Of a stretch of 64,000 nt of DNA, positions 55,358-64,000 are shown piece after piece. The stretch lies in contig OZ024936.1 in the NCBI GenBank assembly GCA_964017235.1, forward strand, positions 89,378,537 to 89,442,536, written 5' to 3'. Position 1 is the first letter of the stretch. Each line of letters starts with the position of its first letter. The notes beneath the pieces are model-generated. The model did no database searches. It saw nothing but the letters and a program-made list of their open reading frames with translations, and was not told the origin of the DNA. The stretch is from Sabellastarte sp. h YS-2021 (Eukaryota > Annelida > Polychaeta > Sabellida > Sabellidae). Position numbers and translations under genes: made by a program.

Positions 55358-56198
55358 TGTAGCGTGCCGAGGGTAGTGATATGGTTCCAACATGAATAGT
55401 AATATTTGATTAATGGTTCATATTATAACTTCAAGATTTAAACATAATGAATTGTCTGAATTGTCTGTTCTCATTTAGAATGATTTCCCTGAAAGACCAA
55501 GTTCAACCCACATTATTTAATTATTCTAGGTTCAACAAACTAACCACACTATGTACAAATATGTACAACCCAGTATAACTGGGGCTGGCCACTTCCCTCC
55601 CTTTAATTCCCTAGATCATATTAGAAGAAAGGTTTAAATTGTATCCATGAAATTTACCTATCAATTTCCTCCCCCTTTTACTCCTAACCCAAGTTTACAA
55701 AATAAACCTCACCCTTCTTGTGCAGATCTGGGCATCTTGACAGTCTTCGGACTTTAATGCTACAGAAGTGCTGTAGAAGTGCTGTCTCCTTAGGGAGAAA
55801 GTGAACCAGGAAGAAACACTCCAAAGTTGGCCCTTTTATAGGGAATAACTGGGTCAACAACTGTCTAGCAGTAAAATGCATTTTTGTGATTGGATTAAAA
55901 ATCCCCAAATGACCTGTTGAACTTTGGCATTTACCTGATTGGACAAGAGCTTGAGATGTTTAACCCTTGTAGTAGCAAAGATGGCTGACTTCCTGTTCTC
56001 CCACTTCAAAACTTTAACAACAAACTATGATTGAAGGAAGATATATAAACAGGTAAAAAGTATGTGAAATGTAATAAAGTAGCCAACATAATGTTATAAA
56101 TGTACTTTCAATGTGATTTAATGTGATTAACGATGTAAAATTACCGGCAGTTGCCGATAGTTGAAACTCTACATTAACGGCATCGCCGATACACGACA
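55358..56198 (-). repeat. 5' LTR of the Ty3/gypsy element
   Basis: 841 bp. On the minus strand it starts TGTCGTGTATCGG. A TATA-like box TATAAAAGGG lies at about 55831-55840 (minus strand), placing the likely transcription start about 30 bp further on. Just inside the LTR, at about 55334-55351, the minus strand reads TGGTGGCAGTGGTG, starting with the TGG expected of a tRNA primer-binding site, though I could not assign the tRNA. Confidence 0.93.
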
Positions 56199-56204
56199 AT
56201 AGGT

Positions 56205-56437
56205 AGGGGCCACGGTGGCAGAGTGGTAACACTCTCGCCTCCCACCTCTGAGGCCGGGGTTCGGTTCCTGTCACGGTCTCAAGTGGGAAAGCTGGTAGTT
56301 GCTTGCCGTTGGTCAGCAGTTTACAGTACAGAACCCTAACAAACTGTATGTACTGGTTTCCTCTGCCCCTTCCAACTACCCATCATGATATGACGTGTAC
56401 AGTGTTGAAAATGACGTAAAACTCCAAATAAATAAAT
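56205..56437 (+). mobile_element. tRNA-derived SINE, family A, full length
   Basis: Head GGGGCCACGGTGGCAGAGTGG has the pol III A box (TGGCAGAGTGGTAACACTC) and B box (GGTTCGGTTCC). The body contains GGGAAAGCTGGTAGTTGC, and the tail ATATGACGTGTACAGTGTTG runs into an AAATAAATAAAT repeat. The target duplication AGTAGAGATAGGT lies on the right at 56438-56450. Its left partner is split by the LTR element (48176-48186 plus GT at 56203-56204). Confidence 0.9.
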
Positions 56438-57022
56438 AGTAGAGATAGGTCGGTATGAAAAATTTGTAGATTGGGAGGCTGCTTATGCAAAACCAGTAAA
56501 AGTCCCCCAATGCACAGAAATATGGGATACAGGAGAGAGAATATTTCTTCACATAATTCTTCACGTAATTTTTGTTTCAATACTTTAAAGTTTTCCTTCC
56601 ATTAAATGTGTTTATAAGTGAGTTTGAGGACATAAAGTGTCATCACTTTGTTTACCAATGCATGGCAGTTCTGCAGAACAAAATTGCTAAAAAGCCAGCA
56701 AATGCACAAAATATGGGATAGAAGCTTGTAATGTCTTCAGGTTGATGACTTTTGTCCATTGTTAAGTGTGTTCTTCAATTCTATGTGTTGACAAGTGAAG
56801 TGACGGTAAAAAAATGTTGTCACAGTATTTCAGCAAAATGCTCTTGATACCGAGACACCGGGCCTACCATCCCATCTCCAGCAATTAGGCTACTTGATCA
56901 TAAGAGATAATGGAAAATATCAATGAAGTCCATTTTAACAAACAACTGAACAATATCATAACTTAGTGTACTCAGTTCTCCATTACGGGAAAGATATTGT
57001 GCCATTATCACATATATCAATT

Positions 57023-57197
57023 GGGGGCTCCGTGGTGTAGTGGTTAGAGTTCTCGCCTCCAACCTCTGAGGCCGCCGGTTCGAATCTCGGGCCAGGCTCT
57101 TCATGTTGGAAAGTTGGTAGTTACTTGCTGATGCCCGGTGCAGTATGCACTGGTTACTTCCACCTGTAAACTTCCCGTCGATATATTATAAATCTCG
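57023..57197 (+). mobile_element. tRNA-derived SINE, family B, partial
   Basis: Head GGGGGCTCCGTGGTGTAGTGG, B box GGTTCGAATCTC and body GTTGGAAAGTTGGTAGTTAC, with the middle shortened. A 9-bp target duplication TATATCAAT is likely at 57014-57022 and 57198-57206. It abuts the LINE 3' end at 57200. Confidence 0.82.
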
Positions 57198-57380
57198 TAT
57201 ATCAATCAACCAGTCAGTTGTCCAAGTGCTTAATCTCCGATCTACAGATTTTAAGGCACACCATCCAGTTCGTAAGACATAAATCATCAAGACATTAGAC
57301 ATGTTCCAAGTTGTACCCAGGGAGGCGATCCGGTGTTCGGTTGTTAGGACCTATGGTGGAAATGATTTCTTAAATAGAAA
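57198..57380 (-). mobile_element. LINE 3' UTR fragment
   Basis: It matches the 3' end of the LINE at 40556 (AGTTGTCCAAGTGCTTAATC; AAGGCACACCATCCAGTTCG; CCCAGGGAGGCGATCCGGTG) and includes the (TGAT)-type tail. The ORF part is absent. Confidence 0.82.
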
Positions 57381-59284
57381 CATAATTTGTAACACCATAA
57401 AAGATTAAACCTAACTTCTGTACTCCCCAAAATAGATCAGTCATGAATAGACATTAGAGACATAAATGCTCACTTGCAAAGGTTATTTAGTAATACTGAA
57501 TATTCTCGTTGGGTATCTGCAATTGCCACAATGATGCTCTGATGTTTATGAATGAAAAAATGTTGTATGACCAATATGCTTATGCTTGGGACTTCATAAA
57601 TGGACACTTCAGAGGACAAGCTGAATTTTTACCATCTGAATATATGTCTGTAAAAATGGTGATGGAAAAATATTGCATTGCACTAATATTAACCAGAGAG
57701 TTATGACAGAGTGCAGGCCTACACCAGGCATTTCCCAAAATTCGGATTTTTTTCATATCCAGACTATTTTTAAGGAAAAATTAGTTTAATCACTCTTTTG
57801 TGTTACCAAACATCTCATAACAACCTGGGGCGGGGTGGGGGGTTGAGAGTGGAATCCCTCCATCAGTGTATCCAGAATATTATCCAGATCTTTTAAAAAA
57901 ATTAATCACTTCTTCCTTTGGTCAAGCCCTACCGGCATAAAAATTATCATTAAGACGTATTCATTGTATTCATCCATTTCCCAGTAATGATGAATTGAGA
58001 CAAATAAGCAGATAAACAAATGAACACACCCCAAAACAGGAGGTAATAACTGATCTTACGGATAAGCTGCATGCTTAAGGTCTGTTCACACATTTCTCCT
58101 CTGGTGTATATATTTTAGTTTAGAATGGGAGCTTTTATGGCAGGTTTTTTTCAAATACCTTTAAAAATCTCCTTTGTACTGTAAACTGTGTGTTAGCGAA
58201 AGTGTCTTGCCTAAACAAGAATCCTGACTTGTGTACACTTATTATGATACTGATGGATACTATTAACATACGAAACACATTGAGTTTAAAAAAAATAACA
58301 ACGATGAGTTAAACATATTTGGCTCATATATAGCTTGTAATGCCACAACGGAACTGTGTGAACTAGGTATTAGGCCAGGGCTTTGCTAACTTATTGGCAA
58401 AGACTGGAGTGCTATTCTTAGTGACTGAGGCCCTAGGCCTGTATAATATATTGCTTGGCATCATGATTTGTGACACATCATCAATTTGTCAGAAACTGGA
58501 AGAAAGAATATGAACTCCCTGTGCATTTCTGCATACCATATAAGGTAGAAGAAGCGATGATTAATAACAAAATATATTCAAGGATGCTATTTTTAAGTAT
58601 AAATTTTATTATCGCCCCTTAGAAAACATTGTCAAATATTTAATCTATTTGACTTATTCCCGATTAAAGTCTATTTTATATAGTTTGCACTTTTGTCAAT
58701 GCATATATTAATAAAAAAATAATTTTGTTACACAAGAACACAAGCACACATAGGGCTTTTGAGGTCAAATTCTACAAAGTTATAGCAAAGAGCTGTATAT
58801 GGTCGGATTAGAAACCATGAAACAGTTTATCGGAAATGTGTGAAAACCGAATTTTCTACGGCTTGCACCGCCCACACAAATGCTATTCTGTGCTGTCTCC
58901 AGAGAGTGATTGACATTACGTTATCTTCTGTTCTCCCCTAAGGCCAAGTGGCAGGGGAATTGACGTGGTGATAAGGTCTTCGGTTTGAGTTCACTCTGTT
59001 GACTGCTACACAGCTGTATTTTATGTCTCTGTAAGTAGCTGTAAAGGTCGTGCAAGGTTAACACTGCAATACTGATAAATCAGTCTATTGTTTATTTTCT
59101 GCAACCATAATAATGTAAAGAAACCCTTGTTTAAATTGACAGTTCTATTTAGCTTCCTGTCCCTTTGTCTTTTGGGTGACACTTTTGTTAATTGCTTAAA
59201 CTTAATTGCAACAAATTGCTTGTCCATATTACATTAATTAACCAACTATACATTACAAACATAAAGTAAACATATTTCAAATAA
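57381..59284. other. Intergenic; family C fragment, no gene
   Basis: 57750-58045 is a reverse family C copy (ATATCCAGACTATTTTTAAG, CTTCTTCCTTTGGTCAAGCC, ACAGGAGGTAATAAC). The rest, including the open frame at 57509-57706, shows nothing recognisable. Confidence 0.55.
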
Positions 59285-59570
59285 TTACTTTCTCCAAGGG
59301 GGTCTTATTTTTATGACCATTTGTCTGTTTCTCTATTTGTTTGTCGGTTTGTTTGTTTCTTTGTTTGTTAGCAGGATTATGCAAATATTACTCCTTGATT
59401 CTTCCTTAAAAATCAGAAGATGGATCTTGGTCTACTTAGATCTTATTAAATGTTGAGAGTCATCTGGATTATTGGATACAAAAAATATCCAGATTTTAAA
59501 ATTTAATTATAATGCATGCTTTTAGAGAGGTATACTCTCTGGTAGTGCTCTTGATGAAAATATTTTAAGT
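59285..59570 (+). mobile_element. Family C TIR element, degenerate
   Basis: CTCCAAGGGGGTCTTATTTT, a long GTTTGTTTGTTTCTTTGTTT run and GTCATCTGGATTATTGGATA follow the order of 14178-14856; its ends are decayed. Confidence 0.6.
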
Positions 59571-59740
59571 CAAGAGTTCTTTATTGTTATTAAGTTTTAT
59601 CTTGTGTCTGTAAACAAATGAAAAATATAATATCTAAATAAACAAACTATTTGTGTAGAAAGAAAGAATAATTTTTGTACGCTATTGGCAAGTGTTTTTA
59701 CAAGCGCCAATTAACAAATATGGCAACCTTCTATATCCCA

Positions 59741-60400
59741 GGGGCCCGATTCACGAAAGGTCTTGAGTCTCAAATCTGAGATTTTCGTCTCAAAATCTAA
59801 GATTTATCTTAGATTTTTCTCAGATTTGAGACCTTTTGCTCAGCTAGGATTGACAAAAGATCTCAGGTTGAGATTTGGCTCAGATTTGGTCTCCAATCTA
59901 AGACTGCATAGGGGGTGACTTAAGTTTTCATAAAATAGAGTATATGTAGTTACAAGTCTCAAAACAAAATGGAAATTGCCAAGTATGACATATTTATAAC
60001 TTTTAACACAAAAAACATGAATATATACTAAGAGGTTTTTTTATGAAAACGACAGTAAAACATTAACATTAGTAATTTCCATGAATGGTTTTTTTTGCTG
60101 TTTTAATCAGTTATTTTGTATGCCAGTACAAATTATAGTAAAAAGAAAACATTTTACTTGATAGAATATATTATAAAATGTGAGTACATGTGGTACAGCT
60201 GTAAATGTTAAATGTAACTGTGTATGCTTTACACTAATCTCAACAGAATGTTACATCAATTTTGATTGGTCCAGACACAAAACATGTCTGAGATTTTGGT
60301 CTCAGCTAAGATCCCTTTCAGGAATCTCAACTCGAGCAGAATCTCAGCCAAGACTAAAATCTCATATTTGAGACTTGAGACCTTTCGTGAATCCGGCCCC
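59741..60400 (+). mobile_element. Long-TIR MITE, complete copy
   Basis: 660 bp. The ends GGGGCCCGATTCACGAAAGG and (reverse complement) GGGGCCGGATTCACGAAAGG are followed on both sides by GTCTCAAATCTGAGATTTT-type palindromic runs. The interior matches 34638-35129 in reverse. No ORF, so mobilised in trans if at all. Confidence 0.88.
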
Positions 60401-60495
60401 AGAATTTTTTCCCCTTATAACTGGAAAACTGTTCATTTAGTGTTTTATGTCATGCCTAGTACCTTATCTGTTATATTGTTAGGGATAGCCTGAAC

Positions 60496-60656
60496 AGGAT
60501 AGGAAACCAGTACATACAGGTGGTCAAGATTCTGTACTGTAAACTGCCAACCAAGGGCAATCAAATACCAGCTTTCCCAGATGAGGTCAGGCCGGTATTC
60601 AAACATGGATCTAAGAGGTGGGAAGCGAGTGTTTTACCACTGCGTGACTGTGGCCC
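60496..60656 (-). mobile_element. tRNA-derived SINE, family A, partial
   Basis: Minus-strand partial copy with the tRNA-like head and body and the ACCAGTACATAC block, lacking the tail. The GGGGCCACAGTCACGCAGTGG head is recognisable next to 60656. Confidence 0.8.
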
Positions 60657-61516
60657 CCGAATAACTGGAATAGGAAAAGAACAATGCCATCCCAGCTACA
60701 GGCAGGATAAAGGATATCATCAATCACAGACCACAGGATAATGTATATAAAAACAGGAACTTTGGATTGCCACTGATAAACAGTTGATTAATTCAGTATT
60801 TATTGAAGGATCCACTTTTGGGTCTGTTAATCTGATGATTGATGGGGATTTTATTGAAATCAACACTTCAATAATTTCCCCAAATTAAGTGCAACATTCA
60901 CGAAAGTGGTCCCATGATCCAGCAAAGCAGAAGTAATTGGATAATGTTGAAAAATATGTTGTTATTGGCGTAAACAAAAATATACCAATTTTGCCTGGAC
61001 CAAAGTGCTATAACGTTATTTTGATTCCACAGATGATATTTATCTGATACTTTAGGACATGGGTTAAAATAATATTTTGATAGATATTTGTGTGAGAAAT
61101 ATTTTATATCTCTCTATTGCTGCTATAAGTCAAGAATTATTGCGCATAAATACAGCTGAAATTGCATCAGTTCATTGATAAATGGATTTAATAGCCTTGA
61201 GAGGCATAAAGTGCCATTAAAAATATGAACTTTGATGTTTAGGGTCTATACAGTGCAGCAGTTACTCAGAATGCTTTTCCAGAATAAATCTGTGTTTCCA
61301 TCTAAATGATTTGTGATTGAACAGTCGTGATCAGTGGTTGTAATTTTCAATGTCAGTGTAATGCCGCTGTGCCACCATTGCATGAAATTAACACTTACCC
61401 CCACCTCTGTCCAAGACTTGTAAGTATACTCAAAGACCTGTATCTCACCAGAGTTACAGGTCTGCATAGTGTTTAATCTAAAAAAAATAAGGCAGAAAGG
61501 GGTTTCAGTCTACTAG
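60657..61516. other. Intergenic, no feature recognised
   Basis: AT-rich with no SINE, TIR element or open frame worth reporting. Confidence 0.5.
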
Positions 61517-61654
61517 TGCGAACCACAAAGCCATCAGAGACACCAGTAGTACACTGAAGCGGTCACCCATCCCAGTACTAACGTAGCCCATTGTAGTTTA
61601 ACTTCAGTGAAGAGACAGGCACTCATCATACTACTCCACAAATCATGAAAGTCC
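61517..61654 (-). mobile_element. 5S rRNA-derived SINE, second shorter copy
   Basis: Head-to-tail with the copy to its right. The minus strand shows GAAGTTAAACTACAATGGGC and TTAGTACTGGGATGGGTGAC, then a shortened body with CTACTGGTGTCTCTGATGGC. The two copies share the GGACTTTCATGA block upstream of the 5S part. Confidence 0.75.
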
Positions 61655-61925
61655 AGAGACAAGAAAAGACAAAAACAAGGCCAAAAGGTGTTTTGTTCCT
61701 CTGGCGTGAGCGCAAAGCCATCACGGACACGAGTAGCATGCTAGAATTTACAAAAGTCTGGTTACACAAAGAAATTCCAACACAGACACATCCCACAGCT
61801 GGTCTAGAACTCAGATCGTCACCCATCCAAGTACTAACGTAGCCCATTGCCGCTTAACTTCAGTGAGCAGACAAATACTCATCACACTGTGCCACAATTC
61901 ATGAAAGTCCGGAGACAAAAAGCTC
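61655..61925 (-). mobile_element. 5S rRNA-derived SINE (SINE3-like), longer copy
   Basis: On the minus strand the region 61810-61870 reads GAAGTTAAGCGGCAATGGGC and then TTAGTACTTGGATGGGTGAC, the box A to box C internal promoter of 5S rRNA. The 5S-like head is followed by a body (GGAATTTCTTTGTGTAACCA, TTCTAGCATGCTACTCGTGT) and a part reading AAACACCTTTTGGCC. It is not a functional 5S gene: the 5' third of 5S is unrecognisable and the 3' stem is missing. Confidence 0.8.
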
Positions 61926-63461
61926 TATCGAGGCTCGCGCTTAAAAAGGTGATCCCTAGAAGCGTGAGCCTCACTAGAGCTCACTCATATTTTTTTAATT
62001 GCTGAAATTGACCAGATTTTTACTTGTCACATTCTTGCCAGTATAGCAAATAACATTAAATTATTTATTCTTTTGCACTTGTCACTTGGTCAGTTCTGAA
62101 ACTCAATATGAAATTAACCTACATTGAAGTATGGATTTACATTTTTTGGCTACATACCTTTAATATTCCTAGTTGTAGGTCCAGTGACCTTGAAAGTTTT
62201 TCATGAACTTCTTACACAGTGTTCCACCTTTGTGATTGAATCTGGCCATTTTTTTACCCTGCTACAAGCTACCCTGGGCGAAAACCACCTCCTTATAGAC
62301 CCCTAACAGAGACCTTGTATCAGGCCAGTGTATGTTGAAAGAAGAACTGCCCAATATCCACATCCATTCCACCACTTCAGCTCTTCAGTGTGAAGAGTAT
62401 AAATTCAGCTCGTGAGAGGGTATAACAAGCTTTTTCAAAGTTATCAAAAATGCTGTGTCGAATGAAAATGGTTTTTGGAGCCCTATTGAATGCATCCTAC
62501 CTGAATGGGAATCACTCCAAATCACCCCAAAAATGTCTTACCAAGACCCCAAAACAGATCATTCCAACCGTGCTTTACAGTAATTATTGACTGACTGCTG
62601 GGACTCGATCCCAGGGCCTTTGGGTAATACACAGAAAATAAACACAAGTCTACACTTTTGACCATGAAGCCTAGGTGTTTACAGAGGTGATATACGTGAG
62701 GATTTTGACATAGGTGTGACCTAGGTATAATAACTGATAGTGCTTTATTACAATTCCTTGGTGATTCCAGTTGATGGGATTCTATTAAAGGCTTTTCGGT
62801 ACTGTTGGGTACTGAGCGATAATTATGGTAATTACAGCTTGTTTGTGTTTCTGCACTCTCTGGGAGCTTGTATTGGGGTCAGTTGAATTTTGGTCTGAAC
62901 AGCAAATATATTTTCATTTTTAGACATAGGGGGTGATCCTTAAATTTTGGTTGAATGTCAGTTATCCAGACCACGTGCTTCATGCTATAACTTTCAATGT
63001 AGTAAATCAGGCATTGCCTTTTGTGACCTGTAAATCTTCTGAGAAATGACACGTGACACAACTCTATATGACACTACAGAATGTAACTTTGAAAGCTGGC
63101 GAGACATGCAGTATGCAACCTAATAGTCTGTAAATCTTGGCCTTTCACTAATTTGAAATAAGTATTGCCATATATCAAACACAAATCAAATGCTAGCAAC
63201 AAAACATATTAAGAGCTTAACCTAAGAGGTCTTTTTCATGGCGATAACATAATTTGTATTTTCTCTAAGTTCCCGAAGTAGGCTCACCACCAATCAACTT
63301 GCAATTACAAAACACAGGCTACGGATTATGTTATGTACTTAAGTTATTTGTTTATGTGGTGTAGCTTTACCACTTCCCATTTGATCACCGAACATAAGCA
63401 GCACTAGACTTGGTTAGTACTTGTATGGGTGGGGTCTTGGCCAGGTGTAGACCATTGCCCG
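61926..63461. other. Intergenic, no gene recognised
   Basis: A tRNA-like SINE scrap lies near 62598-62690 (GGGACTCGATCCCAGGGCC). Nothing else supportable. Confidence 0.5.
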
Positions 63462-64000
63462 TATTCAAACGTTCTAAAAATCCCTCTTGCTGCTCAAAAG
63501 CAAATGAATCAGTCCGTAAATAACAAGAAATTGTATGATTTTAGTGATGTCAAATCTGGTTTTATGAACAATAGTGAATGGCAAATATCCATTGAAAGAA
63601 TCATATCTCAACTTGAAAATAGCTTAAAGGTGAAAAATGAACTGGACAATCTTTATGATGATTTAGTTAGTATAAGTGTACAAGAGATGGATAAATTTGT
63701 CAATTTTAAAGAGGTATCCAAGAAACATAGGAAAAAATTTAAGCACTCAAAACCTTACTGGTCTTATGAATTGGCTTTAGCTTGGAAAAATATGGTTAAA
63801 TCCGAGAAACTGTATAGAAAGTTTAAGGGGCACAGGCACACTAAAATACTTCTCAGAAATGACTTTCTAACTAATCAAAGAAATTTCGACAAAATGTTGA
63901 AAAAGTCTGAAAGAAATTATAACTATTCGTTCCTTAAAAAGTTTGAGGATATAAGCACAAATAACCCTAAGGAATTCTGGGCTAAATTGAAAAGTCTTGG
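63462..64000 (+). mobile_element. LINE ORF2, linker between endonuclease and RT, cut by window edge
   Basis: One frame is open from about 63462 to the right edge (~179 codons). It includes KLYDFSDVKSGFMNNSEW, the HSKPYWSYELALAWKNM block, KSEKLYRKFKG, and NPKEFWAKLKSLG. This is the region before the reverse transcriptase in Jockey/CR1-group LINEs. No stop is seen, so this copy may be fairly young. The endonuclease is not seen to the left, so it may be 5'-truncated near 63460. Confidence 0.8.

Larger units (their letters stand above)
48187..56198 (-). mobile_element. Ty3/gypsy LTR retrotransposon, whole-looking and young
   Basis: An 8,012-bp element on the minus strand. Both LTRs are 841 bp, begin TG and end CA, and differ at only about four positions by eye, so the insertion is recent. 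The 4-bp target duplication ATAG lies at 48183-48186 and 56199-56202. It contains gag, pol in the order protease, reverse transcriptase, RNase H, integrase (the Metaviridae order), and a third zinc-finger ORF after pol. No break is evident in the long ORFs by eye. It sits in the left target-site duplication of the SINE at 56205-56437, so it is younger than that SINE. The clade within Ty3/gypsy was not assigned. Confidence 0.95.

Noticed and set aside
61810-61870. Functional 5S rRNA gene
   Set aside because: Only the internal promoter region is kept; the 5' part and 3' stem are missing and a SINE body follows.

Overview
This window looks like animal nuclear DNA, most likely from a mollusc and quite possibly a bivalve. 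It is AT-rich, has split genes with GT-AG introns, and is crowded with short interspersed elements. It also carries composite elements with ~150-bp internal tandem repeats that resemble the bivalve 'pearl' type, and a split flavin oxidase gene of the achacin/aplysianin (L-amino-acid oxidase) family. The species cannot be named from the sequence alone.

Host genes. (1) A minus-strand oxidase gene runs right to left from about 29.8 kb to 4.85 kb. I can place seven exons (29632-29783, 24057-24167, 22338-22418, 11707-12139, 9492-9681, 7645-7745, 4851-4965). Every junction is GT-AG and every reading phase matches across the introns. It encodes a serine-rich cytosolic tail, one transmembrane segment and an FAD-binding amine-oxidase domain, and it continues past the left edge. 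(2) A complete, uninterrupted minus-strand alpha-1,3-fucosyltransferase-like gene (GT10) lies at 44923-46092. No other host gene is convincing.

Repeats by region. 1-1400: diverged core satellite, five copies of a 169-bp satellite and a GC-rich 9-bp microsatellite, then at 1411 the hairpin-bearing head of a related element. 5-8 kb: LINE remnants and a fresh tRNA-derived SINE. 9.7-10.2 kb: a MITE almost touching an exon. 14-16 kb: several terminal-inverted-repeat elements. 17.9-21.0 kb and 24.3-27.2 kb: two copies of one composite ~3-kb element with terminal hairpins and two internal tandem arrays; the second copy sits inside another element. 28.5 kb: a 112-bp palindrome. 30.4-30.9 kb: a SINE inside a SINE. 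32.7-33.3 kb: a fold-back element. 34.6-35.1 kb and 59.7-60.4 kb: two copies of a long-TIR MITE. 37.2-38.7 kb: a LINE fossil broken up by later insertions. 48187-56198: a whole-looking, young Ty3/gypsy LTR element on the minus strand, with gag, pol and a third zinc-finger ORF, inserted exactly in the target-site duplication of an older SINE. 61.5-61.9 kb: two 5S-rRNA-derived SINE copies. 63.46 kb to the right edge: part of a LINE ORF2.

Most of the sequence is therefore the intronic and intergenic home of non-autonomous elements. The most striking unit is the hairpin-ended, satellite-bearing composite element, which looks Helitron-like (no target-site duplication, terminal palindromes). Its internal repeats repeatedly carry inverted pairs of a nuclear-receptor-like half-site.
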